DNA from: GCA-2861595 sp035536185
GTDB taxonomy: Bacteria > Actinomycetota > Acidimicrobiia > Acidimicrobiales > GCA-2861595
NCBI GenBank assembly: GCA_035536185.1
Contig: DATLOM010000021.1
Location: forward strand, 98,709-162,708
Direction of reading: 5' to 3'
DNA: 64,000 nt
The first letter of the stretch is position 1. Every line of letters begins with the position of its first letter. The position numbers and the translations under genes are program-made. Below, piece by piece: positions 15,773-24,780 of the stretch. The notes under the pieces were generated by a model. That model saw only the letters and a list, made by a program, of their open reading frames with translations, had not been told where the DNA came from and ran no database searches.

Positions 15773-16627
15773 TTATTTGCCCCCGGAGACGGTGAACGTG
15801 ACGCCGACGACCCCTGGCCCGGCGTGGGTGCCGATCACGGCGCCGACGTCGCCCACGAGGATCTGGTCGCGCGGGTGGAGCTCCGACAGCAGGTCGATCA
15901 GGATGCCCACATCGGGCGCGGCCCCGTGCATCACGGCCACATCCGCCACCGGCAGGGACTGTCGGACCTTCTCGGCCAGGTACCGCAACGACCGCGCCCT
16001 GGTGCGCTGGCGGGACTCGGGCTCGACCTTGCCGTCGGCCACCTCGATGATCGGCTTGATGGAGAGCATCGACCCCAGCAGGGCCTGGGCGCCACCGATC
16101 CGGCCGCCCTTCTTGAGGTTCTCCAGGGTGTCGAGGGCGGCGAAGGTGCGGGTGCGGGGAACGATCTCGCGGGCGGCGGCGGCGACCTCGTCGAGGGTCG
16201 CTCCCTCCGCCGCGACCCTGGCGGCCCGGAGGACCACGTTGCCCTCGGCCATGGTGACAGCGCGGGAGTCGACGACCTGCACGGGAATGGTGCCGGTGAC
16301 GTTCTGAGCGGCCAGTTGCGCGGCCTGGAAGGTGGCCGAGAGCGCCGAGGAGATGGTGACGCAGACGATGCCGGTCGCCCCGGCTTCAGCCGCCGCCGTG
16401 AACGCCTCCTCGAAGGCCCCCGGTGACGGGGCGGCCGTCTCGGGAAGAACCGTCGAGGTCGCCAGCCGCTGCCAGAACTGCGCGGGCGAGAGGTCGCGGC
16501 GGTCGAGGAGCTCCTCGTCCCCGAATCGCACCGTCAGGGGGACCACCTCCACGCCGTTCTCCGCGGCCACCTCCAGGGAGAGGTCACATGCACTGTCGGT
16601 TACGACGCGGATCGGGCCGGTGCTCAC
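15773..16627 (-). CDS. DegV family fatty-acid-binding protein
   Basis: DegV proteins bind fatty acids; in Firmicutes FakB members deliver them to the FakA kinase. The 284 residues start at a GTG (16627) giving MSTGPIRVVTDSACDLSLEV, with the DegV signature VVTDSACDL. Later come TIVCVTISSALSATFQAA-like and MHGAAPDVG segments and a C-terminal IGTHAGPGVVGV motif that contacts the lipid headgroup. The GTG overlaps the stop of the upstream small gene. No FakA homologue is visible in the window. Confidence 0.9.
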   Translation of the reverse strand: MSTGPIRVVTDSACDLSLEVAAENGVEVVPLTVRFGDEELLDRRDLSPAQFWQRLATSTVLPETAAPSPGAFEEAFTAAAEAGATGIVCVTISSALSATFQAAQLAAQNVTGTIPVQVVDSRAVTMAEGNVVLRAARVAAEGATLDEVAAAAREIVPRTRTFAALDTLENLKKGGRIGGAQALLGSMLSIKPIIEVADGKVEPESRQRTRARSLRYLAEKVRQSLPVADVAVMHGAAPDVGILIDLLSELHPRDQILVGDVGAVIGTHAGPGVVGVTFTVSGGK

Positions 16628-16983
16628 GGTGTCTTCTTCTCGCTGGTCACCTTGACCCGGATGAGGTACCAGCTGTCGGTGCGGTCCCATTTCTTGAGGA
16701 GGAACGAGCGCGCCTCCCGTTCGGCCGTGAGGTTGATACGACCCTGCTGGTCCAAGGCAAACTCCTTCAAGGTGGCTTTCTTGCCGGTGAGGATCTCATT
16801 GGCGGTGGCCCTCGCCCGCTCGACGTCCCGATTGTTCAGAAGCTCGAATGCGGCGGTGTCAGCGGCGTCGTGGGCGACGTCGTCGAGCTGTGCCCTGGTG
16901 ACGAGGGGCGAGCCCAGCTCGACGGCCAGGAACCCCATCAGCGCGATGGAGACCACGAGCTTGAGGAGCCAGCCAGTGATCAC
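16624..16983 (-). CDS. Single-pass exported/membrane protein of unknown function
   Basis: The 119 residues begin with one hydrophobic segment (MITGWLLKLVVSIALMGFLA) followed by an acidic helical stretch (DDVAHDAADTAAFELL) and a basic C-terminus. This layout recalls TadE/pilin-like anchors, but I see no firm family motif. It overlaps murJ upstream and degV downstream by four bases each, so the three genes form one coupled unit. Confidence 0.65.
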   Translation of the reverse strand: MITGWLLKLVVSIALMGFLAVELGSPLVTRAQLDDVAHDAADTAAFELLNNRDVERARATANEILTGKKATLKEFALDQQGRINLTAEREARSFLLKKWDRTDSWYLIRVKVTSEKKTP

Positions 16984-18632
16984 GCGGGGGGCCTCCGGTT
17001 GCGCAGGAGCATCGACAGCTCTTGGACGCCGAGCATCCTGGCGGCCACGAGGTACACGCTAACACCGGCCACCACGCCGACACCGACCTTTAGAGGCGCA
17101 GGGTCGACCACGGCGGTGGCGGCCAGGACGGCAACAGCCATCGCCGCGCTGGCTGCGCATATTCGCAGCCACGCGCGCGCCGACGAAGAGGTGGCGATGC
17201 CCCCGGTGCGGCCGTGGAGGTGGAGGAGAGCGAGCACGCTCCCGCCGCCGTAGGCCAGAGCGTGGGCCAAAGCCAGGCCCTGGACGCCGAGGGCCGGGTG
17301 GAGGGCGAGGGCCAGCACGATGTTCAGCGCGTTCTCGGCGGCATAGAGGAAGAACATCGACCGCGTGTCCTGCATCGCCTGGTAGGTCCGCATGAAGAAC
17401 AGGTAGCTGGCATAAGCGGGTAGGCCGAGGGCGAGCAGGGCCAGGACCTCGGCCGTCCTCTCTGCCGAACTGGCCCGCAGAGCACCGTGGTCCAGCACCA
17501 CGCTCACGATCGGTCGGGCCAGGCACAAGTAGCCCACCGCGGCAGGAACGAGGACGGCGGCGATGGTCCTGAGCCCGAGGTCCACTCGCCGGCTCAATCC
17601 CTCGGTGTCGCCGAGCGACCACCGCTCGGACATGTCGGGGAGCATGGCGCTCATGACCGAAACGGCAAAAACCCCGTACGGGAGGAGGAAGAAGACCAGT
17701 CCCGCCTGGTACGCGGCCACGTCGCCGGCTCGTTCGTTGGCGAGGATGAGCACGACGGCCAGAGCCACCTGATTGGCCGCCACCAGCCCGAAGGTCCAAC
17801 CCGACAGGCGGAGAACGGTCGTCACCGCGGGATGGCGGGGCTCCCAGACGAAGCGCAGATGTACCCGGGCTCGCCACAGCGCCGGGAGCTGGACCAGTGC
17901 CATGGCGGCCACTCCCATCGTCGTGCCGACGCCGAGCAGGGCCCGGGCACCGCCGTCGTTCCCGACGCCGGTAAGGCTGACGTCGTCGGCGACATGGGGC
18001 AGGGCCAGGAGAACGCCTATCACGATCAGGTTGTTCAGCACGGGAGCGAACATGGGAGCGGCAAAGCGGCGCCGGGCCTGGAGAAGCGCGGTCGTGACCG
18101 TGACCATTCCGTAGAAGGCGACCTGCGGGGCGAACATGCGCAGGAGGCTGGTCGCCAGCGCCCGTTGTTCGTCGGCCGAAGCGCCCTGGTTGCCGACGGT
18201 GTAGAGACGGATCAGCAGGGGTGCGAGCACGAAGAACAGCACCGACACCACGACCAGGACCGCTGCGGTGGCCGTCACCACCGCAGAGATCCCCCGCCAG
18301 GCCTCCTCCTCGCTCTTCTCGGTGGAGAGCCTCGACACGAACACCGGCACGAGCGTCGCCGACAGGATGCCTCCCAGCACCAGCTCGTAGACGACGTTGG
18401 GGGTGACGTTGGCCAGGCTGTAGGTGTCGGTCAGACGGGTGAAGCCGAGGGCGTAGGCGAGGGCGAAGAGCCGGCCGAAGCCGGTGATCCGCGACAGCAG
18501 AGTGCCGGCCGCCATGACCGCGGTGTTGCGGGCCAGGCTGGAAGTGGGGTCCTGGGGCTCTTCCGGCCCAGCGGTCACACCGGGACCAGGCGACGGTTGC
18601 GCCTGCCCCGGGCGTGGTGCCGGATCCACCAC
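16980..18632 (-). CDS. murJ: Lipid II flippase MurJ (MviN)
   Basis: MurJ flips lipid II across the membrane for peptidoglycan synthesis. The 550-residue protein has a Pro-rich N-terminus (to about 30) followed by some 14 membrane helices. Family signatures include LLSRITGFGRLFALAYALG, LVLGGILSATLVPVFV and SRRVDLGLRTIA. Unlike mycobacterial MviN it has no fused pseudokinase; the C-terminus ends soon after the last helix. The GTG start overlaps the upstream DUF6049-like gene by 58 bases. Confidence 0.94.
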   Translation of the reverse strand: MVDPAPRPGQAQPSPGPGVTAGPEEPQDPTSSLARNTAVMAAGTLLSRITGFGRLFALAYALGFTRLTDTYSLANVTPNVVYELVLGGILSATLVPVFVSRLSTEKSEEEAWRGISAVVTATAAVLVVVSVLFFVLAPLLIRLYTVGNQGASADEQRALATSLLRMFAPQVAFYGMVTVTTALLQARRRFAAPMFAPVLNNLIVIGVLLALPHVADDVSLTGVGNDGGARALLGVGTTMGVAAMALVQLPALWRARVHLRFVWEPRHPAVTTVLRLSGWTFGLVAANQVALAVVLILANERAGDVAAYQAGLVFFLLPYGVFAVSVMSAMLPDMSERWSLGDTEGLSRRVDLGLRTIAAVLVPAAVGYLCLARPIVSVVLDHGALRASSAERTAEVLALLALGLPAYASYLFFMRTYQAMQDTRSMFFLYAAENALNIVLALALHPALGVQGLALAHALAYGGGSVLALLHLHGRTGGIATSSSARAWLRICAASAAMAVAVLAATAVVDPAPLKVGVGVVAGVSVYLVAARMLGVQELSMLLRNRRPPA

Positions 18633-20578
18633 AGCAAGAGGAACGCCCCTGCTCCCGCCGAGAGCATGACGCCCATCCCGGATGCGGCGGTCGAGCGGAC
18701 GGTGAAGCGGCTGCGCCCGAGGACCATCGTCCCGTCGGGCGATACCAGGCGCAACCGGAGGGGGAAGGTCCCGGAGGTTCGGGCCCGTACCGAGAAGCGT
18801 TGGGTCGTGTTCTTCCTCGACAGGCTCAGCTCGCGGCGGGAGCCCTTGGGGAACTCGAGCTTCTCGCTGTCCACTTCGAGCTGAAGGTTCACCGGGTATG
18901 GCGCCTTGCTGAGGATCGTCACCGGGATCTCACCGGTCCGGGCCGTCAGCGTGACGGACCGGTTCGGCGGGACCTGGATCAACCCGATCTGGCTGTTGAT
19001 CCGTTGCGCGACGCCGTTCAGGTAGGCGGCCCTGCGGCCGGGGCGGAGATCGGCGCCCTGGGCGACGAGGAGCAGCTCCTCGAGGGCGTCGTCGAGGGGG
19101 TTGGTGGCGTCGATGATGCTGGAGAACCCGGTCAGCCGCTTCCGGGCCGAAGTTATGGCATCGGCGGGGAGCAGGCCGGCGTTCGAGGCGGGTAGGAGCC
19201 GGCGCACGAGCGGGATGTTCGGCCTCGCCGTGGCCGGCTGCACGTCGGCAAACGCGGCGTCGAGCGTGGACCCGGCGATCACCGAGCTGGTGGAGATGCC
19301 GGCTAGGAGCGCGTCGAGGAATGCCTTGGACGGCCGCCACGAGCGGGGCGCCAGGGCGACCACGACGCGGGGCCGGCTAGGGCTGTCCCCGTACACCACG
19401 GCCAGGTCGGCCAGCAGGTGATGAGCCGCCAGCACCGGGTCGTCGGTGCGGGCGAAACGGGAGCTGAGTGCCCGATCGGCGGCCAGGACCTGAGGACGGC
19501 GAACCGAGCGGACCTCCAGCTCGAAGGGCTGGGCCAGTGTTACGGCGAGGTCTACGGGCTCCAGGGCCGCCTCGGGGACGACGAGCCGGTCCACCTGTTG
19601 CTGGCGGAGCTGGAGAATGGCGTTCTCGTCGAGCGGCTCGGTCGCCACCCACGTGCGGGTGTCGGCGCGGGTGTGGAGGGTGCGCTCGATGGCCCGGGTT
19701 CCCTTGTCCAACTGCGCCGTCCGCTCGGCTCCGAGGCGATCGGTGAAGTCCCGCAGGTCCACGGGCACGTACGCCCCCGCCACCACCTGGCGGCCGTCGG
19801 CACCGGCGGCGAGGCTGGTCAGCGTCTCGGCGTCCTCGTCGCGGGTGCTGGCGGCGAGGGCATCGAGGGTCTCGGGGGTAGGGAGGAGGCTGAGAGGCAC
19901 CAGCGGGTAGGCCTGCACCCCGCTCACCAGCTGGGCCAGGTCCGCGGTCGCCCGGGCGGACAGGCTCCGCTCACCGGTCGGGCCCAGGGCGGGGGCGGCA
20001 TGGACGGGGAGCACCAGGGCGACCTTGAGCGGGAAACCCCCTTCCTTGGGAGGGGTCACGTACACCATGTGGGTGACCAGACTGGCCACCGGCGGCCCTC
20101 CGCCGGCGTTGCGAACCTCGACTCGGACCGGGTAGACACCCTCCTCGCCCAGACGAAGCCGGCCGCGGTCGAGGGGTTGTGCCGGGTCCTGGAGGGGTAG
20201 TCGGACCACCACCGCGCCAGCGGCGTCGGTGGTGAGATCCGAGAGCGTCGTGGCCGGGGTGACGCTGAGGGGAACACCGCGGAGGCGGCCCTCGAGGGTC
20301 TGGCTGAACTCGGTGCGGCTCATGACCCGCCGGTACACGGCCACGGCCAGCTCGACCTCGTGGGGCGCCTTGGCCGTGGTCACGCCCAGACGCAGCACGA
20401 GCTCCTGTCCCGGCCCGACCCACGACGTCTGCGACGCCAGTTGAAGCCGGTCCTCGGCTGCGGCGGCGGCCCGGGGTGCGCCCCCGGCCACACCGGGAGC
20501 GGGCAGGACGAGCGTGATCACGAGCCCGATCAAGAGGCCCGTAAGTGTGCGGCGAGGGCCGCGGGTGCGTGCCCTCAA
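18575..20578 (-). CDS. Large exported membrane-anchored protein (DUF6049-like)
   Basis: This 667-residue protein starts at a TTG overlapping the previous stop (TTGA). It has a signal sequence (residues 12-40, LTGLLIGLVITLVLPAPGVA), a long extracytoplasmic region, and a C-terminal helix (about 640-657) with a basic RRNRRLVPV tail. The order before murJ matches mycobacterial Rv3909, a DUF6049 protein essential for the envelope but of unclear function. Membership rests on context, length and topology rather than a sequence comparison. Confidence 0.75.
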   Translation of the reverse strand: MRARTRGPRRTLTGLLIGLVITLVLPAPGVAGGAPRAAAAAEDRLQLASQTSWVGPGQELVLRLGVTTAKAPHEVELAVAVYRRVMSRTEFSQTLEGRLRGVPLSVTPATTLSDLTTDAAGAVVVRLPLQDPAQPLDRGRLRLGEEGVYPVRVEVRNAGGGPPVASLVTHMVYVTPPKEGGFPLKVALVLPVHAAPALGPTGERSLSARATADLAQLVSGVQAYPLVPLSLLPTPETLDALAASTRDEDAETLTSLAAGADGRQVVAGAYVPVDLRDFTDRLGAERTAQLDKGTRAIERTLHTRADTRTWVATEPLDENAILQLRQQQVDRLVVPEAALEPVDLAVTLAQPFELEVRSVRRPQVLAADRALSSRFARTDDPVLAAHHLLADLAVVYGDSPSRPRVVVALAPRSWRPSKAFLDALLAGISTSSVIAGSTLDAAFADVQPATARPNIPLVRRLLPASNAGLLPADAITSARKRLTGFSSIIDATNPLDDALEELLLVAQGADLRPGRRAAYLNGVAQRINSQIGLIQVPPNRSVTLTARTGEIPVTILSKAPYPVNLQLEVDSEKLEFPKGSRRELSLSRKNTTQRFSVRARTSGTFPLRLRLVSPDGTMVLGRSRFTVRSTAASGMGVMLSAGAGAFLLLWWIRHHARGRRNRRLVPV

Positions 20579-21288
20579 CCGCTCAGGCTCCGGCTCAGGA
20601 CGGACAGGCAGGTGCCCTCACGGCGGAAGCCCAGGCTCTCGTAGAGGCTCAGTGCTCTCGTGTTGTCGAGCTGGGTGTTGACCACCGCCCGCTCGACCCG
20701 CCACCGGCGGAGCCAGTGGAGGGCGTCCGTGGCCAGTGCCTTACCCAGCCCGGAACGCTGGCAACGGGGATCGACGGCCAGGCGCTGGAGGAACCCGCGA
20801 CGACCGGCCCGGCCGGTGATGGCGTAGGCCACCACGCCGTCCTCACCGGTGGCGACCCGGAACCGGGTGCGGGGGGTGGCTGCCAGCGCGTCGGTCAAAC
20901 CGTCGTCGTCGATGCGCCAGAAGGGTGGGAAGGCAGCGCCGTCCACCTCGAGCACGTGCGGGCGATCCGTCGAGGTGGCACGGCGGATCGGCGCCGGCAG
21001 CGGTGGGGGCAGCTGCTGCAGGTCGTGGACCAGGAGGTGCAGGTCCTCCTCCACCCCGAACCCGGCATCCAGGAAACCGGCCTGCTCCGGCTCCGACAGG
21101 GCCGTCGTCACCACCCGGGAAAACCCGCGGGCGGCCAACTGGTCGACGCAGTGGAGCACGAAGCCGGCAGAGGGCGCGGGACCGTCCGGAAGGAGGCTCA
21201 GGCAGGCGACCTCGATGTCCCCCCTCCACGAACCCGTCCGCAGGCGTTCACGTCCGGACCGCAGGACATCTGTGTCACCGCGTCTCAC
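20575..21288 (-). CDS. GNAT family N-acetyltransferase
   Basis: The C-terminal half is a GNAT acetyltransferase: IRRATSTDRPHVLEVD starts the fold, and FLQRLAVDPRCQRSGLGKAL carries the acetyl-CoA-binding Q-R-x-G-x-G/A motif. It ends ALSLYESLGFRREGT. The N-terminal 95 residues are a second, degenerate domain of similar size. The substrate is unknown. It is the first gene of a run that continues through the DUF6049-like protein and murJ, and it diverges from the PilT-like gene. Confidence 0.85.
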   Translation of the reverse strand: MRRGDTDVLRSGRERLRTGSWRGDIEVACLSLLPDGPAPSAGFVLHCVDQLAARGFSRVVTTALSEPEQAGFLDAGFGVEEDLHLLVHDLQQLPPPLPAPIRRATSTDRPHVLEVDGAAFPPFWRIDDDGLTDALAATPRTRFRVATGEDGVVAYAITGRAGRRGFLQRLAVDPRCQRSGLGKALATDALHWLRRWRVERAVVNTQLDNTRALSLYESLGFRREGTCLSVLSRSLSG

Positions 21289-21401
21289 AACCCCTCGACA
21301 CTACAAACCGCGCGCCTGAACGGGGTGCCCACTACCTTGGAGGACGCGGCATTCGGCAGGTTCTCTCAGGATCGGTGCCGCTCGTGTCGAAGGATCTCCC
21401 G

Positions 21402-22487
21402 ATGCTCGATCTCAACGAGTTGTTGCGCTACACCGTCGAACACCAGGGATCCGACCTCCACGTCAAGGTGGCGTCGCCCCCGCACGTCCGCATCGACGGC
21501 AAGCTCCTTGCCACCTCCTTCGACCGCGTCACCCCTGAGGACACCGAGCGGATGGCCTTCGCCATCATGTCCAACGACCGGGCCGACGAGTTCGTGCGGA
21601 CCTCCGAGTCCGACTTCGCCCTCGGCCTCCCCGGGCTTGGCCGGTTCCGGGTGAACGTGTTCCGCCAGCGGGGCTCGGTCGGGCTCGTGTTCCGCCGCGT
21701 CCTCCCGGGCATCCCGTCGTTCGAGACGCTGGGCCTGCCGCCGGTGGTCCGGCGGCTGGCCGACGAGCAGCGGGGCCTCGTCCTGGTGACCGGCCCCACA
21801 GGCTCGGGCAAGACCACCACCATCGCCGCCATGATCGACCACATCAACGACACCCGGGCGGTCAACATCGTCACGGTCGAGGACCCGATCGAGGTCCTCC
21901 ACGTCGACAAGAAGGCCATCGTCAACCAGCGCGAGATCGGCACCGACACGACCGATTACGCCATGGCCATGAAGCGGGTGCTCCGCCAGGATCCCGACGT
22001 CATCTTCATCGGCGAGATGCGCGATCCCGAGACCGTCTGGGCTGCCCTGGCGGCCGCCGAGACCGGCCACCTCGTGCTCTCAACGCTCCACACCACCAAC
22101 GCCGTCGAGACGGTAAACCGGATCGTCGACTTCTTCCCCCCGTTCCAGCAGAAGCAGGTCCGGCTCAGCCTGGCCTCGTCGCTCCGCGGCGTCGTCAGCC
22201 AGCGCCTCCTGGAGCGGTGCGACGGCGGCGGTCGCGTTCCCTCCCTCGAGGTGCTGGTGATGACCGGGCGCATCTTCGACCGCATCGTCGATCCCGAGCG
22301 GGGGGGCAACGACACGATCGACGAGATCATCGCCGACGGCGAGTACTACGGCATGCAGACGTTCGACCAGAGTGTCTTCACCCTGTTCAAGAACGGGCTG
22401 GTCGACCTCCGCAGCGCCATGGCCGCCGCCTCGAACCCCCACGACTTCCGCATCTCCCTGCAGCAGGCCGGCCTCCTGCCCTCCTGA
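21402..22487 (+). CDS. pilT: PilT/PilU-type twitching-motility ATPase
   Basis: A type II/IV secretion-family hexameric ATPase of the pilus-retraction type. The 361 residues show the N-terminal MLDLNELLRYTVEHQGSDLH, Walker A GPTGSGKTTTIAAM, the Asp box TVEDPIEVLH, Walker B VIFIGEMRDPET and the His box HLVLSTLHTTNAVETVNRI (quoted in part). The ATG at 21402 is preceded by AAGGA seven bases upstream and aligns with family starts. GTGs at 21375 and 21384 are alternatives. No other pilus gene is nearby. Confidence 0.9.
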   Translation: MLDLNELLRYTVEHQGSDLHVKVASPPHVRIDGKLLATSFDRVTPEDTERMAFAIMSNDRADEFVRTSESDFALGLPGLGRFRVNVFRQRGSVGLVFRRVLPGIPSFETLGLPPVVRRLADEQRGLVLVTGPTGSGKTTTIAAMIDHINDTRAVNIVTVEDPIEVLHVDKKAIVNQREIGTDTTDYAMAMKRVLRQDPDVIFIGEMRDPETVWAALAAAETGHLVLSTLHTTNAVETVNRIVDFFPPFQQKQVRLSLASSLRGVVSQRLLERCDGGGRVPSLEVLVMTGRIFDRIVDPERGGNDTIDEIIADGEYYGMQTFDQSVFTLFKNGLVDLRSAMAAASNPHDFRISLQQAGLLPS

Positions 22488-22533
22488 GGAGCCGGCGCCG
22501 GCGCCTCGGCGGCTTCCCGCTACCCTCGCCGAG

Positions 22534-23955
22534 GTGGAGGTCCCCGAGCGCGTCAGGCCTCTGATCGCGGAGACGGCGTGGCTGGCCGACCGTTTCCGCG
22601 CTGCCGGCCACCAGGTGTACCTGGTGGGAGGGGTGGTGCGGGACGCCGTGCTGAACCGGCTGGTCGACGACACCGATCTCGACTTCACCACCGACGCCCG
22701 GCCCGACGAGATCAAGCGGCTGGTCCGGGGTGAGGTCGAGGCGGTCTGGGACCAGGGTGAGCGCTTCGGAACGATCGGCTGCCGCCGGCGGGGGCGGGCC
22801 TACGAGATCACGACCCACCGGGCCGAGGCCTACTCGCCCGACTCGCGCAAGCCGGAGGTCGCCTTCGCCGACGCGGTGGAGGCCGACCTGGCCCGGCGTG
22901 ACTTCACCGTGAACGCCATGGCCCTGCGCCTTCCCGATCTCGAGCTGGTCGACCCCTTCGACGGCCTTGCCGACATCACGGCGAGGCGGCTGCGGACGCC
23001 GTTGTCGGCGGCCGAGTCCTTCGGGGACGACCCGTTGCGCATGCTGCGGGCGGCCCGCTTCATCGCCGGCCTCCAGCTCCAGCCGGACGAGGAGCTGGTG
23101 CAGGCGGTGCGGTCGATGCACGACCGCCTCTCGATCGTGTCGGCCGAGCGCATCCGCGACGAGCTGGACAAGCTCATGGTGATCGACGGCGATCGGATCG
23201 GGTCAGGACTGTGGTTCGTCGTCGACACCGGCCTGGCCGGGGAGTTCATGCCGGAGCTACCCGCCCTCGCCCTCGAGCAGGACCCGATCCACCGCCACAA
23301 GGACGTCCTGGCCCACACCGTAGCCGTGGTCGAGAAGACCTCTCCGGACCTCGTGCTGCGCCTGGCTGCGTTGTTCCACGACATCGGCAAGCCGAAGACC
23401 CGCTCCATCGGGCCCGCCGGCGTCTCGTTCCACCACCACGAGGTGGTGGGGGCACGGATGACCCGGGACCGCATGCGGGCCCTGCGCTACCCCTCGGCGG
23501 TGATCGACGACGTGACGCGGCTCGTGGAGATGCACCTGCGCTTCCACACCTACAAGATGGGTTGGACCGACTCGGCCGTGCGGCGCTACGTCCGTGACGC
23601 CGGCCCGTTGCTGAGCCGGCTCAACGAGCTCACGCGCTGCGACTGCACGACGCGCAACGCCCGCAAGGCCGAAGCCCTGCGCAAGCGCCTCGACGACTTC
23701 GAGGTCCGCCTGGCCCAGCTCCAGGAGCAGGAGGAGCTTGCCTCCATACGCCCGGACCTCGACGGCAGCCAGGTCATGGAGCACCTCGGTGTGCCTCCCG
23801 GCCGGGTCGTGGGCGAGGCGCTGGCCCACCTCCTCGAGCTACGCCTCGACGAAGGGCCGCTGGGCGAGGAGGAGGCCCGGAACCGGCTGGACGAGTGGTG
23901 GAAGCTCCGTCAACAGCCGCCGGAGATCAGTTCCCCTCCTTCCGCGCCCGGATGA
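22534..23955 (+). CDS. pcnA: CCA tRNA nucleotidyltransferase
   Basis: This class II nucleotidyltransferase adds or repairs the 3' CCA of tRNAs. From a GTG at 22534 the product is 473 residues. The head domain has VGGVVRDAVLNRLVDDTDLD with the catalytic Asp-x-Asp and RRDFTVNAMAL. An HD phosphohydrolase domain follows (HTVAVVEKTSPDLVLRLAALFHDIGKP, quoted in part). The frame extends upstream into pilT, but homology begins near VRPLIAE, so the GTG is preferred. The 3' end overlaps the convergent methyltransferase by 29 bases. Confidence 0.93.
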   Translation: MEVPERVRPLIAETAWLADRFRAAGHQVYLVGGVVRDAVLNRLVDDTDLDFTTDARPDEIKRLVRGEVEAVWDQGERFGTIGCRRRGRAYEITTHRAEAYSPDSRKPEVAFADAVEADLARRDFTVNAMALRLPDLELVDPFDGLADITARRLRTPLSAAESFGDDPLRMLRAARFIAGLQLQPDEELVQAVRSMHDRLSIVSAERIRDELDKLMVIDGDRIGSGLWFVVDTGLAGEFMPELPALALEQDPIHRHKDVLAHTVAVVEKTSPDLVLRLAALFHDIGKPKTRSIGPAGVSFHHHEVVGARMTRDRMRALRYPSAVIDDVTRLVEMHLRFHTYKMGWTDSAVRRYVRDAGPLLSRLNELTRCDCTTRNARKAEALRKRLDDFEVRLAQLQEQEELASIRPDLDGSQVMEHLGVPPGRVVGEALAHLLELRLDEGPLGEEEARNRLDEWWKLRQQPPEISSPPSAPG

Positions 23956-24664
23956 CGAGGGTGCGGGGTACGTAGCGGAACGGCTCCCGCCAGGTCTCGC
24001 TGCGCGGACCGCTCGATTCGGGTTGCGGCTCCAGCATGGCGTCGACGCGGTAGCTGGCCCGGAAGAGATCGGTGTAGAGGTCGGCGATGGTGTGGTGCCG
24101 GCGATGCTCCCCGGTGTCGTTCTCCTCGGTGCCGATGGCGGTGCGGTCGAAGTAGGAGCGGCGCACGAGCAGCGGTTGGTTGCCGTCCTCGTCGATGATG
24201 TCGTACACGGGATGTGGGAGGCTGAAGACGAGGGGCGCCCCCACCTTCAGGACCCTGTGCACCTGGCGGAAGACGCGGCTGAGGTCGTCGACCCAGGCCA
24301 GGGCGTAGGCGCTGAAGACGAGGTCCACCGAGTCGGCGCGGACGAAGGCCAGGTCGGCCAGGTCGCCCTGGCGCAGCTCGACCCGGACGCCTTCGCGCTC
24401 GCACCGTCGCTTGGCCGCCGCGGCCAGATCGGCGGAGGACTCCACGGCCAGGGCGATGGCTCCCTGCTTGGCGAAGGCAACCGACACCGGCGCCGCTCCG
24501 CATCCCAGCTCGAGGGCCCGTTTGCCCCGCAGGTCCCCGAGGAGGCGCAGGTCCGACTCGTCGCCGATGTCGGGGCCGTAGTGGGCCACGTCCAGAGGCA
24601 ACCCCGGCTTCGTCTGGTACCACGTCGCACAGCGGTCCTGCATCTGACGATTGTCGTCGGCCAC
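23927..24664 (-). CDS. SAM-dependent methyltransferase (class I)
   Basis: The 245-residue protein has a class I methyltransferase fold: motif I KRALELGCGAAPVSVAFA (around 49-66), motif II region ALAVESSADL, and motif IV LVFSAYALAWVDD, then HRVLKVGAPLVFSLPHPVY. The overall pattern matches methyltransferase-11-type small-molecule enzymes; the substrate cannot be told. It starts at a GTG at 24664 and lies convergent to pcnA, downstream of ino1. Confidence 0.82.
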   Translation of the reverse strand: MADDNRQMQDRCATWYQTKPGLPLDVAHYGPDIGDESDLRLLGDLRGKRALELGCGAAPVSVAFAKQGAIALAVESSADLAAAAKRRCEREGVRVELRQGDLADLAFVRADSVDLVFSAYALAWVDDLSRVFRQVHRVLKVGAPLVFSLPHPVYDIIDEDGNQPLLVRRSYFDRTAIGTEENDTGEHRRHHTIADLYTDLFRASYRVDAMLEPQPESSGPRSETWREPFRYVPRTLVIRARKEGN

Positions 24665-24780
24665 AGCTGAATGTTGCTACACCTGGCCACCGGGTGATGC
24701 GGATCGTCAGCTTCGGGCGAACGTGACAGCCGATCGTGCCGGCATGACGGCTGTCTCTCCGAAGTCGAAGTGGGCTTTCC

